Below are positions 11,711-24,426 of a stretch of DNA of 64,000 nt, in pieces. How positions within the stretch are numbered: the stretch's first letter is position 1; each line of letters starts with the position of its first letter. The stretch is taken from assembly GCA_963682055.1 (NCBI GenBank), contig OY821741.1:22018711-22082710 (forward strand), written 5' to 3'. The notes below the pieces were generated by a model. The model ran no database searches and was not told where the DNA came from. It worked only from the letters and a program-made list of their open reading frames with translations. The stretch is from Primula veris (taxonomy: Eukaryota > Streptophyta > Magnoliopsida > Ericales > Primulaceae). A program made the position numbers and the translations under genes.

Positions 11711-12779
11711 TAATTTGGCAGTGTTGGTTAGTCTTTTGTTTTACTAGTTTCATGGGTTCTAATTTTAATTTTTACTATTTTATTTTATAGCTCTATACCA
11801 TTTTCATCAAAATTTCTAGATGCAATATCTTCTGGTAATGTAAATGTAAAATCATGTATAACTCTGATTTCTTATTTCATACAACTCTAGTCCTCATGGA
11901 TGCAACTCTCTTCTTTTTAGTATGTAAAATGAAACTTTGACTTGCCTGTTACCGAGTTTGTGTTTTGGCAGACATTAAAACTGGTTTCCTTTTGTATACT
12001 AGTCCAGTAATTTGTAAACTGTTGGTGTTGTTTGGAGTAATGCAATGTAACACCCTTTTTGGACATTTTCCAATGTTATTATTGTTGAATCTTGTTGTTA
12101 CTCTTTTTTTTAATATAAGAACCTTGTTTGATTCTTTGACTTGGTTACCATTCAAGTTAATTTTAATCTGTTATTCTGTGCAATATTTGAAATCTGCTAT
12201 TACACTACTTTCTCCGTCTGACATGTTTTATAATATCATCTATTCAGATAATTTTGTTCTCAAGCTGAAATAACTTGCTAAATAGCTATTATGTATATAA
12301 ACATTGGTTTGTGTCTTGTACATACCATCCCATCTCTAATGTAGTATCCATTCTGGTCAGCTGATTCTCTTCAAACCAAAATTGTTTGTTTGATACTTGT
12401 TATTAGTGAGACAGACACTTCAAGTGATTGTCTTCTTGCTTTGTTGTGATTTAGCTTTACATTTCTGTAGTTGGGTTTCATTTGAAGTCTTATTTCTTAG
12501 CAAGTTTTGCTATCATCATGGCTGATTCTCTCGACTCTAGAAGATGGTACATGTTCTTTCAAAGTTATGATTAGGCCACCTTTCAAGTTATTATTATTAA
12601 GCTAGCTTTGTTTGTGTGATATTCATGTTGTGACGAGGGTATTTATTTTTTCTGGTTTCTTTTATAATTTAGTATTTTGTAAATTCAGGTGGGCAACAGA
12701 ATTATCAAGAAAAGACTTCACGTTCGTGTTGAGCATGTACAGCCTTCCAGGTGTGCTGAGGATTTTAAACTAAGGGTGA

Positions 12780-12944
<165 letters not shown>

Positions 12945-12947
12945 TAG

Positions 12948-14214
12948 GTTATCTTGTTGGATCTGCTTTTGTTTACGAATTGAATTTCAGAACCTTGGTA
13001 ATTTGGAGTTTTGTTGATTTAAATTTTAGATTTTTAGCTGCTTGCTTAATTTGTTTTATGGGTCAGAACAGGTTTTGTGAGAGATTAATTAATACTCTGT
13101 TGCAATATCATGAATTTGGTGGTATGAGTTTGCCCTTGTTTATCTGAATATCATTTGTCTTTTAACTTCTTTCTGGTGACTTTGGATAGGTCCTGGTAGT
13201 TTACTATTTGGCTGTATTGCAATTTGTGTTTTGTTTCTCTAAATTTTACATAGCAGTTAAGTTATAGTAGTAAAATTTATGCAGTCTTTCACATATAAAG
13301 TTATTTGTCTGTAGGGTGTATTTGTTTCCAATATAAAATTCTTTATGACTTGATAGGAGTAGTATGTATTATAAGGGAAAAGACGTGCTGAGCCTGTATA
13401 AATTTACTATTAATGATTTTGATATTGGTAATAAATTGGTACAAATTTATTACTTAGTTGGAGACCGTGTTTTTATTGACAACAGCGACAAGTTTGATGA
13501 TATAGAGACGTCTCTGCCTTTGACCGGATATGTTGGAGTTGGAAAAAGAATTCGATGAATTTGAATATTCTTTAATTGGGATTAGCGAGTTCCTTGATAA
13601 TAAATAATAAATGGTTAAAATATTTTAAACCATATGAATGTGGTCTTATTATTCAAACTAATGTGTTATTTCAAAATTTTGACACACCTCAAGATGTTTG
13701 ATTATATTTCGCAATGGAATACAGAAGAAATAGAAAATGTAAAAGATTTGGTGCTTATTGGAACGCTGGATTATTTGCATAATAAACATGTGCTAAAGTA
13801 GCCAAAGACTTACCGAAACACATTCAGAGTGACTGTATAGAGGAGCGCTCTGCTGTAGTTACGGTCCAAACTATTTAAACTATCAGTGAAATTCACAATT
13901 TGTTTGTGTTTAGTATTGTTTAATAGCTGAAATTAATTCACAAGTTGATAAACTCAGAAATGTCAATTTAGGAGCTTAGTTTCCCTTCACAGGGCTTATT
14001 TTTTGTACTCAATTATCAATTTTGAACTTTCAAGTTTTTAGTATTTCGCTTTGAATCCTTGCAAGGCTACTTTATTTGTAGTAAGGTCGGAGGACCATTT
14101 AAAATTCAAAAATTAATGAAAATAGTGGGCAATCCTCACTTTATTTAAAAAAGAAAAAGAAAAGAAAAAAAGGAGAGATTGTTTTCCAAGTAAGTTGGTA
14201 ATAGCAAAGTGAAT
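12948..14214. other. Intergenic region downstream of eL21
   Basis: The first few hundred bases are probably eL21 3' UTR. A 64-codon open frame at 13364-13558 (MYYKGKDVLSLYKF...) has mixed amino-acid composition but matches no family I recognise and has no supporting context. No RNA gene or further repeat is seen. Confidence 0.35.
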
Positions 14215-14545
14215 AGCCTAATGGCTTCGGTAACTTTTTTGTTGAGCAGAGTTGCTTGATTGAGGATTCTGTTATCTTTTATAGAAGGCTATAATCTAGT
14301 GTATATACACATGCCAAGCCATAAAATGTTTCCATTTGGTGAATCAGAACTATGACTGTGGTTCTATTTTTTGTTTATACTTGGTTTGTTCGTTTTAGTG
14401 GTTTTAAGTTTAAAGGAACTTATTTGTTTTATAGTAAAGTGCATTACTATCTGTTTGTGCTATAACTAAGTATTGATATCAGATTTTGCATCTCTGTCAT
14501 GATCTATATCAAGTTTCATCGTTTTAGGGTGCAGGTTGTCCTATG
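14215..14545. repeat. Second copy of the eL21-intron segment
   Basis: Direct copy of 11395-11710, about 2.8 kb away (GCAGAGTTGCTTGATTGAGG, ATGCCAAGCC, ACTATGACTGTGGTTCT). It lies just downstream of the GDSL gene 3' end. At 14652-14680 there is also a short (GTGACT)n run. Confidence 0.55.
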
Positions 14546-14790
14546 GTTTTATAAGAAACACGAGCTCTAATATGACGTTTTACCATTTTATTTCTTAGTT
14601 AAAAAACCAATATCTCTGAAAATAAAATGCATAAATCTCGCGACAGCATACCCACTGTGACTGTGACTGTGACTGTGACTGAAATGTATGATTAGTTAAC
14701 ACAATTAACATATTATCTGTAAGTTTACTTGAAAAGTGCAACAACAGTAATTGCCTTTTTTTTCTTTGAATCCTGACATGGTTAAAACCA

Positions 14791-17525
14791 TTACATTTGT
14801 CCCATCGTCTGGATGTTAAATGGGTAGCAGTCTGAAGAGTTTCCAGTATAGGCTCTAATAGCAAGGATTTTGTGTACAGCTTGAGTTGGATGAAAAGCAT
14901 CCCAAAACACATACTCAGTTCTGTTTTTGCATGGCTTCGAAAATGGTAGACATGTCATTTGCCCCCTATTTCTTCCAACACCGCAACACCCTCTATCAGC
15001 AACCTTGAACCCTATATTATACATACATACACGGAAATGGTTAGTACTTGTTGAAAAAATAGTATGCAGTAGATTGGATGTTGGCAAAATGGTGTTCGAG
15101 ATAAGACATTATCATCGAATGTGTTAGGATAGTGTTTTTTTGTTTCTTTGTTGATGCTTTCAAGTTGAACCTACTTTACTTTCTGTTCTCAAACCGGAGT
15201 ATTAGACTGTGTATCCGTCAAGCTGTGTTTGCTAAATAGGCTAAAGACTTTTGGCTGTATTGACCTAGCTCTTTTAAGGTATTTTCTTTTACTTCTTATA
15301 AGCATTAAGCATCCACCAAAGAAGCTCTTAGTGAATAATGAATTGAGTGACAAACATGCCCCTTAGGTCCCTTACTGATTTTTTTTATTAAAATCATCCC
15401 ATCCTAAAATTTCGGATTAAAAACAATTTGTCTCTGTAAAATCGCTAAATCTTTTGATAAAAGGAATTCACATTAGAAAATAGTTATAATCGTTACGTTT
15501 CTTAGCAAGTCATTTTGGTCTTACCATAAGCAGCTGGGTTGTTGAGTATGTCACCGAGGATCCCATAAATATTGCCAAAAACGAAAATTGCCTCGGGATA
15601 TTGCTTATTTAGTTGCTCGACGAGTGACCTTAATTGAACGTTAAACATCACGAGCACCTTATTTACAATATTTACGCACTTGTTATGACCTGCAAGACCA
15701 GTTGCTAATTGATTCGGTATGCAACCAAGAGGCCCAACTCCTCCCAACACGAATTTCCTTAGTCCTGAGCTATGCAGTGCCTGTACAAAATAAATGAAAT
15801 GTGGTTTCATTTATTCATACTAACAAATATGAGATACCCCTGTTGCATATATTTATATGTTCTACTGAAAAGGTTAAGAAAAATTAAAGGCCAACACTTT
15901 CTACGTCATGAGGCTTGTCTTCTATGCTCCAAATATTTAAAAACAAACTCTCTTTAGTTTTTTTTTATTTAAAAATCAATATCATAATTTATAAATGTGT
16001 TTTATTTTTACGAACCAATGCTCTTGTAAGGGTTCTTTCCGATCATTTCTACTTGTTTAGATTGTTTTTTCTTGCACCACTATTTGATTGAGTTATATGT
16101 TGTAATTTGTATTCCCTTTAACATAATTCTATAATGTTGTTTTAGCTATATTGTTTTGTTTTCTTTATGGATTGTAATGTTATTGTATGCAATACTCAAT
16201 GTTTCATATATGAAACTCTTGCAAAAACGTTTTATGTACAGTTTCACGTAAAATTGTAAAATGTTAAGTATCTATTTATGTGCATGTTATGCATACAATC
16301 ATGAAACGCAGGATGATTTTACCAGTAGTTGTGTCGTGTAGCGCTTTATGAGGATGTCTGCGTAGTCTTTTGGGCTGTACATAAAGCTAGTAGGATATAT
16401 ATACGGTAAAAGATAGTTGTTAATATAGTCATTGCTCCCAATGGCCACTATAGCCAAAGACTTGGCCAAATATTGGCTCAATTCATGAGAACTCATTCGA
16501 ATCCTCAACTGATTTAACGTGGTTTTGAAGTTCTCAATTTGTCGGCGAAAACTGTATCGCTGGCCCTGCATGATACATAAGTTATAAGCTCAATATTCTT
16601 TTCTTTTTGAAATTAAATTATCAATATCGAGATCTTAAATAACCAAGTTTCGTCCTGTCTCCTCAAGAATCCCTCCTGCTGCTGATGCATAGTTTACGCC
16701 TTTGAGAAGTTTATCTCCTTTGGCGGAACAATTTGCATAGGCGGGTATATATGGGAGACCTATCAATTCTCCTATAAGTCTTAAAACATAGATTTAGTTA
16801 GAGTAGGAAATGGCAAAAAAAGAAAATGTCCGTTGGGCCATTTAAAAAAAAAAAAACTACCTTCTGATCTTTTTTCATCTATGGCTAAAAGATTGTCAGT
16901 CTTTTTTGTTTAGGGCTTGTTTGGATGTTTGAGCTTTAATCTATTTATACATGCAGTGTATTCACAACTCAAAGCTATTTTTTTTGGTTTGCTAGCCTGA
17001 GAAAGATGAAGTTTTACTCTAGATGAACACGTTTTTTTCTCAACCCCAGGTAAGCAAGCTTAATTATTTGCCTAAAAGCTGCAGCCAAACAAGGCCTATG
17101 TCTATTAAAAGCAATAATCTTCCGTCTAATGAAAAACTTTTACTTCCCACACATTCAGTATTTTTTATCTCATCATTAATTGTTTTAGACTTGAAAAAAA
17201 AACTGTATCCAACTTAGAGTGCAGAGAAGGGTTAAACACAGAAAGCAAAATTGAGTTCACCAATATAGTCAATAGTGGTTTTTCCATTGGTAAATCTCCC
17301 GGAAGGCCCCTCGAAGTCAATACCATAAGGTCTATAGTTTGCCTTTGCAAAAGAATTAAGGTTATTGTTGTTGCCGTTGTCAATTAACGAGTCACCGAAA
17401 ACAAACATGGCTGTGAACTGAGGTGATCCCATGACTTCATTATTGGAAATCACAATCAAAATGAACAGAGAATTTAGGATAATAATGGGTAAACATGAAT
17501 ATGAAGAAATGCAATTTTTCATCAT
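14791..17525 (-). CDS. GDSL esterase/lipase, secreted
   Basis: Five exons on the minus strand: 17261-17525, 16644-16771, 16323-16565, 15525-15780 and 14791-15011. All introns are GT-AG and the phases agree, giving a 370-aa protein with no break. Residues 1-33 form a hydrophobic signal peptide. Block I is FGDSLIDNGNNN with nucleophile Ser46; block II lies in NYASAAGGI; block III is GSNDY with Asn176; block V is DAFHP with Asp335 and His338 completing the catalytic set. The Cys-rich stretch RGCCGVGRNRGQMTC near the C-terminus is typical of the plant family. Members are extracellular or vacuolar esterases/lipases acting on acyl esters; the substrate cannot be told here. The length is normal (350-390 aa). 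The start was chosen as the first of two adjacent ATGs ahead of the signal peptide. No close paralogue is nearby. Confidence 0.93.
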
Positions 17526-18424
17526 GATATGAAAATGTTCTGCTGAATACCTGTTACTTGAAGGGTGGTAAATATAGTAATTGATGGCACGAAAATTGAT
17601 GCGGATTTGTGATGTTTTTTTGTTTGTTTCTGAAATGAAGTTACGAAATGGTTTCGAAATTATGGAGAAAAAGTACTCACGTTTTTAAAAGCTTTTTTGA
17701 TCTTGAGCATGAAGAAACTTCTTTTTTCCCAATCTTCAGAAACTATCACATGAAGTTCTGAAGGGTGGTAAATAAATTATTTGATGGCAGATGCAGAATT
17801 CTGATTCTTTAATATTTTTTTTAACAAATTAACCGGTGAAACGGATTCAAAATGTTGCAAACAAAGTGCTTATTTCGCCTGAACCTTCTCTTATCATCTT
17901 CTTTTTGAGATGTCATTTCTCCTTTATATTTAATTACTCTTCTTTTTAACTTCAGTTACATATATTTTCTGTGCTTTTTCCATTCTTTTTGTGCAATGTT
18001 TCATTATAATTCCTTGCAACGGAAAATTTATTCCAGGTTTTGGCTTCTTTTGTGTGGAAAAGATACTTATAAATCAAGATTATTTGGGTGTTCATATATT
18101 TTGCATTTTTCCTTCTTTTATATTACTATGAAACCATGTACACGTGTAATTATATATTGATACAAAACATATTAAAATATATACCAAAAATTACAGATAA
18201 AATTAAAGATAAGTTTACCCTCTACACTGTCATAATTCATATTTTTCATGTTATGCCATAAGAAATTTACCTCCTTATATTAGTTAAAGAAAACATATTG
18301 CAAAAATATATATTTAGTTAAATTAAGTTTAAGATGACGTGAAAATATTTATCTAAGTTTCTTGACGACATCATTGAATTAAATTTTTGATCTTTACCAT
18401 ATCATTTAACTCTTGTGTAAAAAA
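17526..18424. other. Upstream region of the GDSL gene
   Basis: Contains a partial internal duplication: GAAGGGTGGTAAATA occurs at 17560 and again near 17760, followed by similar text (TTGATGGCA). No coding region or mobile element is recognised. The GDSL promoter should lie in the first few hundred bases, reading leftward. Confidence 0.4.
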
Positions 18425-19490
18425 AAGGTTAAATTTTGGATTCATAACTCATCTACAACTTAATTAATGATTGATCCATGAAACTGAAACTAATTAAGCA
18501 TTGATCCATTTTCCCTAACTAACCAATAAAAATATAAAAAATAAGAAAAATCCATAAAATCTAGAAAATAAAAATGGAAAAATGAAAAAATATAAAAAAT
18601 AAAATAAATTTAAGAGGCAAAACTCCAAAAAATCACGAATAAAATTTTAAAAATCATAAAAAATCAAAAATAAATACAAAAAAAATCTAAAATCAACAAA
18701 AATCCAAAAAAAAACAAACAATTCGAGTCGTCTTAATTCATATTAAAAACAGTCTGAGTAATTTTAAAAACAATTTGAGTCGTTTTAAATCCTTTTAAAA
18801 ACAGTCTGGGTCGTTTTAAGTCATTTTAAAAACAGTCCGAGTCATTTTAAAAAATAGTCTGAGTCATTTTAAATCATTTTTAAAACAGTCCGAGTCATTT
18901 TTAAGTTATTTTAAAAACAGTCTGAATAATTTTAAAAACAATCTGAGTAATTTTAAAAACAGTCTGAGTAATTTTAAAAACAGTCTGAGTAATTTTAAAG
19001 ACAAACCGAGTTGTTTTAAATCATGTTCAAAACAATATGAGTCGTTTTAAGTCATTTTAAAAATAATCTAAGTCATTTTCAGTCATTTTAAAAACAGTCC
19101 GAGTCATTTTAAGTCATTTTAAAAACAGTCTGAGTAATTTAGAAACAATATGAATAATTTTAAAAATAATCTGAGTTATTTCGAGTCGTTTTAAAAACAA
19201 TCAGAATCATTTTAAAAACAGTCAGAGTCATTTTAAAAACAATCTGAGCCATTTTAAGTCATTTTAAAAACAGTTCGAGTCATCTTAAGTAATTTTAAAA
19301 ATTTTAAAAATAGTCTGAGTCATATTTAAATCATTTGAAAAACAGTATGAGTCATTTTCGGTAAGTATAAAAACAGTTTGAGTCATTTTAAAAAACAGCT
19401 CGAATAATTTTAAAAACAGTCTGAGCAATTTTTAAGTCATTTGAATTCTTTTTGAGTTATTTGAAAACAATTGCAAGTTATTTGAAAAAA
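18425..19490. mobile_element. Foldback-like element C, right arm missing
   Basis: Left terminus at 18430-18530 (GGTTAAATTTTGGATT, CAACTTAATTAATGATTGATC, GCATTGATCCATTTTCCC), A-rich arm to 18720, then the same minisatellite (18720-19470, units of GTCGTTTTAAGTCATTTTAA and AAACAGTCTGAG). It ends near 19490 without the T-rich arm or right terminus, so it is truncated. Confidence 0.6.
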
Positions 19491-20602
19491 TCAAGCCAAA
19501 AAGGAAATAATATTCAGTTCTCCGCTAGCTTATTCGAATCATACCCTCTTATTCGAATCAGAGATCTTCCGCCGCCATAAATCAATAACATGTCCCAATT
19601 TTATCGGCCAAACAATGCCTTATTCGAATAAGACGCTCTTATTCAAATAATCAAATTTTAGGAATTAGTTTCTCGAATTTTTTAACCTGAACACTATAAA
19701 TACTAGTTGTTTTGTTGTAATTTTTAAGGCTCTGCCTCCGGGCAAAAACTCTCATTCAATAACCCTAATAAGCATTTCATCCTACTTTTCCTCAGTTCTA
19801 AGATGGTTTGTTCTCCCTAAACTCTGCCTACTTGGTATCCTTCTTTCTTTTATCTTTTATTTTCTTGTTCTTATTTAATTACTACTTTAGTATAGATTTT
19901 ATGTTTGAGAATAATTGAATTTAAGGATTGACGACCCTTGGTGATGAGTTGTTCTTGTTTATTTAGTTTAGAAAACAACGACAATAGCGCTAGCTTAATC
20001 GTTGATTTAAAAAAAACTAGAAAAACTTGTGTTTAAATATAATTTAATTGTTTTATATAATCTCATGGGGGAGCTCATACTTGCTACGAATTATAAATTT
20101 TATTACTACGATTGGCCCTAGTAATCATACTAGGTAGAAAAAAGGCTTTATTAAAAATACCACGTTTTCAAGGTGCTCTAGTAATCTTACTAAGTAGAAA
20201 AAGGCTTTATTAAAAATAACACGTTTTCAAACCAATCAACCATTGCCATTTATAACAGAGAATGGGTTCATTGAGCATTGTCTTTTACTTCGGGACGACG
20301 GGCTCAATTGCTCCTTTCATAGACTGCATTGGTTTGGTTCGGACTATTATCTAAACCTCATTTGGCTAGGCGAGCATCAGGCTCGCAGTAGTTCAAGACA
20401 CTCATCCAATAACAAATGGGTGATAAAGGAACATGGTGAATATAAATTCACAATATTGCTTTGAAATATGTTTTTCAAGCTAGTTTTTTATGAATAATCG
20501 CTCCAATATGTCTATCTCAAACATTTGTTCACCATAGACGTCATCGCGTCTCAAATGTGACGACGAAATAAAATCAATGCATTAGTCTTCATCTTGCGAG
20601 TG
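19491..20602. other. Gene-free stretch with promoter-like and duplicated motifs
   Basis: Four CTTATTCGAAT or near-copies lie at 19530-19655, followed by a TATA-like CTATAAATAC near 19695. This may be a retroelement LTR or promoter fragment. A 60-bp direct duplication (CTAGTAATCNTACTANGTAG, then GGCTTTATTAAAAATA) occupies 20118-20234. No gene is recognised. The last 5 bases before the next element, AAAAC, are its target duplication. Confidence 0.4.
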
Positions 20603-20607
20603 AAAAC

Positions 20608-22066
20608 TGTTGGCCCCGGTGCGGCTAATCCTTAGAGGGGGGGTGAATAAGGATTTGGCGATTTTCGCCTAATTAAAATTCTATGCAACTAACCACCCAA
20701 CTTATGCAATTCTAAGCTTAAGCGTTTTAACAAGAGTTAATAAATTGCTAAAATAACTAAACGCAAGCAATAAATATGCAAGAATATAAGTTGCGGAAAG
20801 TAAAAGCAAGGGAAGAAAATGACACCGTGATTTATAGAGGTTCGGCAAACGCGCCTACGTCCTCTTCTCGGTACTACGGAGTATTTCACTAAAATGTTTC
20901 TTCCGGATTTTACAAACCCTATCGAGCTCAATTGACCGATTGGCTCACCCTCTACCCGAGGTTCCTACTCTTGATACAAGTGCAAGAGAACACGACTACG
21001 AGTCTACGACTCCCCCTCAATTTATGAGTACCCGAATGAAAAACCTAGAGCTTTTAAGCTTCACTTGCTTACAAAGCCTCTACCCGTTCACTCGCTCACA
21101 ATTGAGTTTATAAAACACTCGATACAAATTTTGTTACAAAAATGTAACTACACTCACTATTCTAATTGCTTCTTAAAAAGCTAATTGGTGAGTTGTTGAT
21201 GATGATTGAGCTTGAATCTCTTTCTCGTTGATTTCCTTCTTTCTCGAATATATTCACCAAAATGGTGATTTTTTTAGGGTTTTTATGAGAGAGGTTGAAG
21301 GATGATGTTATGTATGATAATTGGTGATTTGGGAGAGAGATTGGGTTGGTTTTTATATCAGCAAAGTCTGTTTGTGCTGGATATGACCGTTGGAAGTTTT
21401 AAGCAACTTTCCAGAATAAGCTGAAAAGCTGTTTTCGAAATCTGTAGAAAACGATCGGTCGTTTTCTACAGTCGATCGGTCGTTTTCCAGAAAACGATCG
21501 GTCGTTTTTATACTGGACTCACTGGAAGAAATTGGACCAAAAACGATCGGTCGTTTTTGTCCAGTCGATCGGTCGACTGTTCTTCTGGCAGTTTCTCGGT
21601 CTTCTCGCTATTCTTCGAAAGCTCATAACTCCTTCGTTTTAGCTCCGATTTTGGTTCCGTCTGAACCTGTGGCTTCGTTTTTCTGTGCTCTATCTTTCTG
21701 GCACTGAAATTTTCATTTACTTCTTTTGGAAAACGATCGATCGTTTCATAAAACGATCGGTCGACTTTTCGACCTGCTCACTGGAAGAATTTGGACCAAA
21801 AACGATCGGTCGTTTTTGTACAGTCGATCGGTCGTTTTTGTCCTGGTCTCGTTAACCTTCGAATGCTTGTATCTTCTACGTTTTAGCTCCGAATTTGGTT
21901 CCGCTTGAACCGTTGGCTTCGTTTTCGAATGCTCTTTCTTTTTAAAGACCTGAAATATACATTTACTCTTTTTGGAAAAGATCAAACATTATTTCATTGA
22001 AATATAAAATCATTAATTCATAATCATACTTATAATCAAAATCAATTATTGAACCCATGTTCAACA
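20608..22066 (-). repeat. 3' LTR of the gag-only element (1459 bp)
   Basis: Bounded by TGTTGGCCCCGG and CATGTTCAACA in plus view. It is almost identical to 24427-25906 but has nine rather than ten near-palindrome units. Confidence 0.93.
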
Positions 22067-22177
22067 ATCTCCCCCATTTTGATTATGACAAAATAATAAT
22101 GATTTTACAAGAAAAATATCTCCTTCATTTTAACAAAACGCATTTCCTCGAAATATATCATTTTTCTCCCCCTTTGA
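22067..22177 (-). promoter_or_regulatory. Polypurine tracts of the gag-only element
   Basis: On the minus strand AAAATGGGGGAGAT abuts the 3' LTR (22067-22080), with a second copy of the form AAAGGGGGAGAAAAATG at 22162-22177. The tract next to the LTR primes plus-strand DNA synthesis. Repeated tracts of this form are characteristic of Sireviruses. Confidence 0.8.
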
Positions 22178-22351
22178 CATTATCAAAATGCAATCAATAA
22201 TAAAAAAATATGGGGTTATGTGAAGGGTTTTCAAAGAAAAACCAAAACATGAAAAATGTTATTATTATGCATATACCCACCTAATCACATATATGTAGAC
22301 ATAAATGAGTAGAGTATACCGAATATGTGATGTCGAGGCCGAGTCCGCTCG

Positions 22352-24364
22352 CTAATGGCATTTGCATTGAGCGTTGCCAAGTCCAAATAGGTGGTACCAT
22401 TTGTTGGTATGCCTTCCACCTTTGTCGATTAATGGCACTTCATTCTTGATAGTGGAGTCGATCTTCTTGACTTCCACGGTTTTTGCCGGTGTTGCCAACC
22501 ACTTGTTGATTTTTTCCTTTTGAATGGAGATACCTACAACACAAGATTTGCCATTTGGTACCCAATTTCTTTTGGGTCCGACATTGTTAGTGGCTCGGGT
22601 CTTTACTACCCATTTCAAATCGCTTCTACTAACATGAAAGCGATTTGGGCATTTAGAAGAATTATGCTCACTTCTACTACAATGTATACAATGCATAGAC
22701 TTTTTCGTAAAACGAGAACTATGCGACTTTTTGTAGGAAGTTTTAGAAGTATGATGAGCGGTTTTGGTTTGAAAACCTAAACCTCTTCTATTATTACAAG
22801 AGTTCGGCAAAACTCTTGAAGTACTCCCTTGTGTAAAAACAACCTTTTGTATAGGCGGAATAGGAGTTGTAGACAAGCTAGAAGATTTGACAAAACGGGT
22901 TGTGTTTGAGCCAAGGGTGTTGCAATCGAAACCCAAACCACTTTTGTCATTAACATCTTTTTGACAACTCAAAATTTCGTCCAACACGGTTTTCCCTTTG
23001 GAAAACCTTGAGATTGTTAACTCGAGTTTTTCGACCGTAATGACAAGCTCATCGTTTTTCTTTTTCAAAGAGTCATTTTCGGTTTTTAAAAACTCGTTTT
23101 TATCTTTTAAGTCTTCCTTTTCGTCATCTACATCATGAATAGAGAATGACGATGTCGGAATAGACTCATTTTCAATTTTATCTCTTTTTAAAGATCTTAT
23201 TTCTTCATTGAGAGAAGAATTTATCTTTTTAAGAGAGTCGACCTTTTCGACAAGTTTAGGAAACCTTTTGGAGTAAACATCGCACATATGAAGTAATTCA
23301 TCATAGGATAGATCATTTACCTCATCGGCTTCGCTTTCACTTGAAGACGATTGGTTTTGTTCATGGTTGTCCTCCATGGCCATATAGCAGCCAAGATGAG
23401 CGACTTCATCTTGGTCGGAGCTATCGCTAGAGCTTGAAGCGGATATCTTCTTCTTTCCTTTGCTCTTGCGATTCTTAAGGCAATCTCTCGCCATGTGTCC
23501 TTCCTTGCCACATGTATAGCAAACAAAATCGTTAGAATAAATTGAATTATTTGACGATTTACCTTTATGTTTGCGTTGGTCCTTTAGCTTTAGGATTTCC
23601 TTGACGATTCGAATGATTTGTATTGAATTTTCGTCGTCATTGGATAGCTCATCACTTTCGTCACAAGTCGTTCCTTTGAAAGCTATCTCCCTCCTTTTTG
23701 AGATTGGCTTGTGACTATTGAGGGTGATCTCGTGAGTAATGAGTGAACCCGTCAATGCATCAAGAGTGTAGGTGTTCATGTCGTGCGCCTCTTGAATTGC
23801 GGTGACCTTTGGTTCCCATTCCTTCGGCAAGCTCCGAATCACCTTTGAGACCATTTCCTTACAAGACAAACACTTACCAAGAGATGTTAATCCATTAGTA
23901 ATAGTTGTAAACCTAGCAAGCATATCGGAAATGGTTTCTCCCTCGCTCATCTTAAAAAGCTCGTAGTCATGAACTAAAAGTTGGAGTTTGCAATCCTTAA
24001 CTTGGTTAGTTCCCTCGTGCATAACTAGTAACTTATCCCACATACCCTTAGCGGTTTTACAAGCGGAAATTTTGTTGTACTCGTTAGGAGAAACGGCACA
24101 AACAATAGTATACATCGCTTTAGCATTAGTAGAGTAGGCTTCTAGTTGAGCATTATCTAGGTCCTCTACGGGGATTGGGTTTTCGCTATTTTCGTGTTTG
24201 GGAGCGGAATATCCTACTTTAATAATCTTCCAAAGATTAACATTATAGCTTTGTAGGAACATGCTCATCCTATCCTTCCAATATGAATAATTTACACCAT
24301 CAAAAAATGGTGGCGTATTGGGTGATGATGCAATGCCGGAAGTGAAATTAAGGAAGTTAGCCAT
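22352..24364 (-). CDS. gag: Gag protein of the Sirevirus-like element, intact
   Basis: A 670-aa uninterrupted ORF. Residues 15-55 (PNTPPFFDGVNYSYWKDRM) match the N-terminal domain found in plant Copia Gag, and 80-212 the UBN2-type Gag region. A CCHC zinc knuckle lies at 282-295 (Cys282, Cys285, His290, Cys295) after a basic stretch, followed by an acidic-serine segment, a likely coiled coil at about 365-450 and a second CCHC knuckle at 559-572. Gag forms the cytoplasmic virus-like particle and packages element RNA. The ORF ends 285 bp before the LTR and no pol follows. It begins 49 bp after the primer binding site. The intact frame suggests recent activity or selection for Gag. Confidence 0.9.
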   Translation of the reverse strand: MANFLNFTSGIASSPNTPPFFDGVNYSYWKDRMSMFLQSYNVNLWKIIKVGYSAPKHENSENPIPVEDLDNAQLEAYSTNAKAMYTIVCAVSPNEYNKISACKTAKGMWDKLLVMHEGTNQVKDCKLQLLVHDYELFKMSEGETISDMLARFTTITNGLTSLGKCLSCKEMVSKVIRSLPKEWEPKVTAIQEAHDMNTYTLDALTGSLITHEITLNSHKPISKRREIAFKGTTCDESDELSNDDENSIQIIRIVKEILKLKDQRKHKGKSSNNSIYSNDFVCYTCGKEGHMARDCLKNRKSKGKKKISASSSSDSSDQDEVAHLGCYMAMEDNHEQNQSSSSESEADEVNDLSYDELLHMCDVYSKRFPKLVEKVDSLKKINSSLNEEIRSLKRDKIENESIPTSSFSIHDVDDEKEDLKDKNEFLKTENDSLKKKNDELVITVEKLELTISRFSKGKTVLDEILSCQKDVNDKSGLGFDCNTLGSNTTRFVKSSSLSTTPIPPIQKVVFTQGSTSRVLPNSCNNRRGLGFQTKTAHHTSKTSYKKSHSSRFTKKSMHCIHCSRSEHNSSKCPNRFHVSRSDLKWVVKTRATNNVGPKRNWVPNGKSCVVGISIQKEKINKWLATPAKTVEVKKIDSTIKNEVPLIDKGGRHTNKWYHLFGLGNAQCKCH

Positions 24365-24412
24365 CGGGATCTTAACTCTAGAATCGTTAGATTCCTATAT
24401 GCAAGAGCCTTG

Positions 24413-24424
24413 GCTCTGATACCA
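24413..24424 (-). promoter_or_regulatory. Primer binding site (initiator Met tRNA)
   Basis: The minus strand reads TGGTATCAGAGC, complementary to the 3' end of plant initiator methionine tRNA, two bases inside the 5' LTR. Used to start reverse transcription. Confidence 0.92.
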
Positions 24425-24426
24425 AT

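Noticed and set aside
13364..13558. 64-codon frame as a small gene
   Set aside because: No family resemblance, no splice partners and no promoter context; kept only as a note under the intergenic region.
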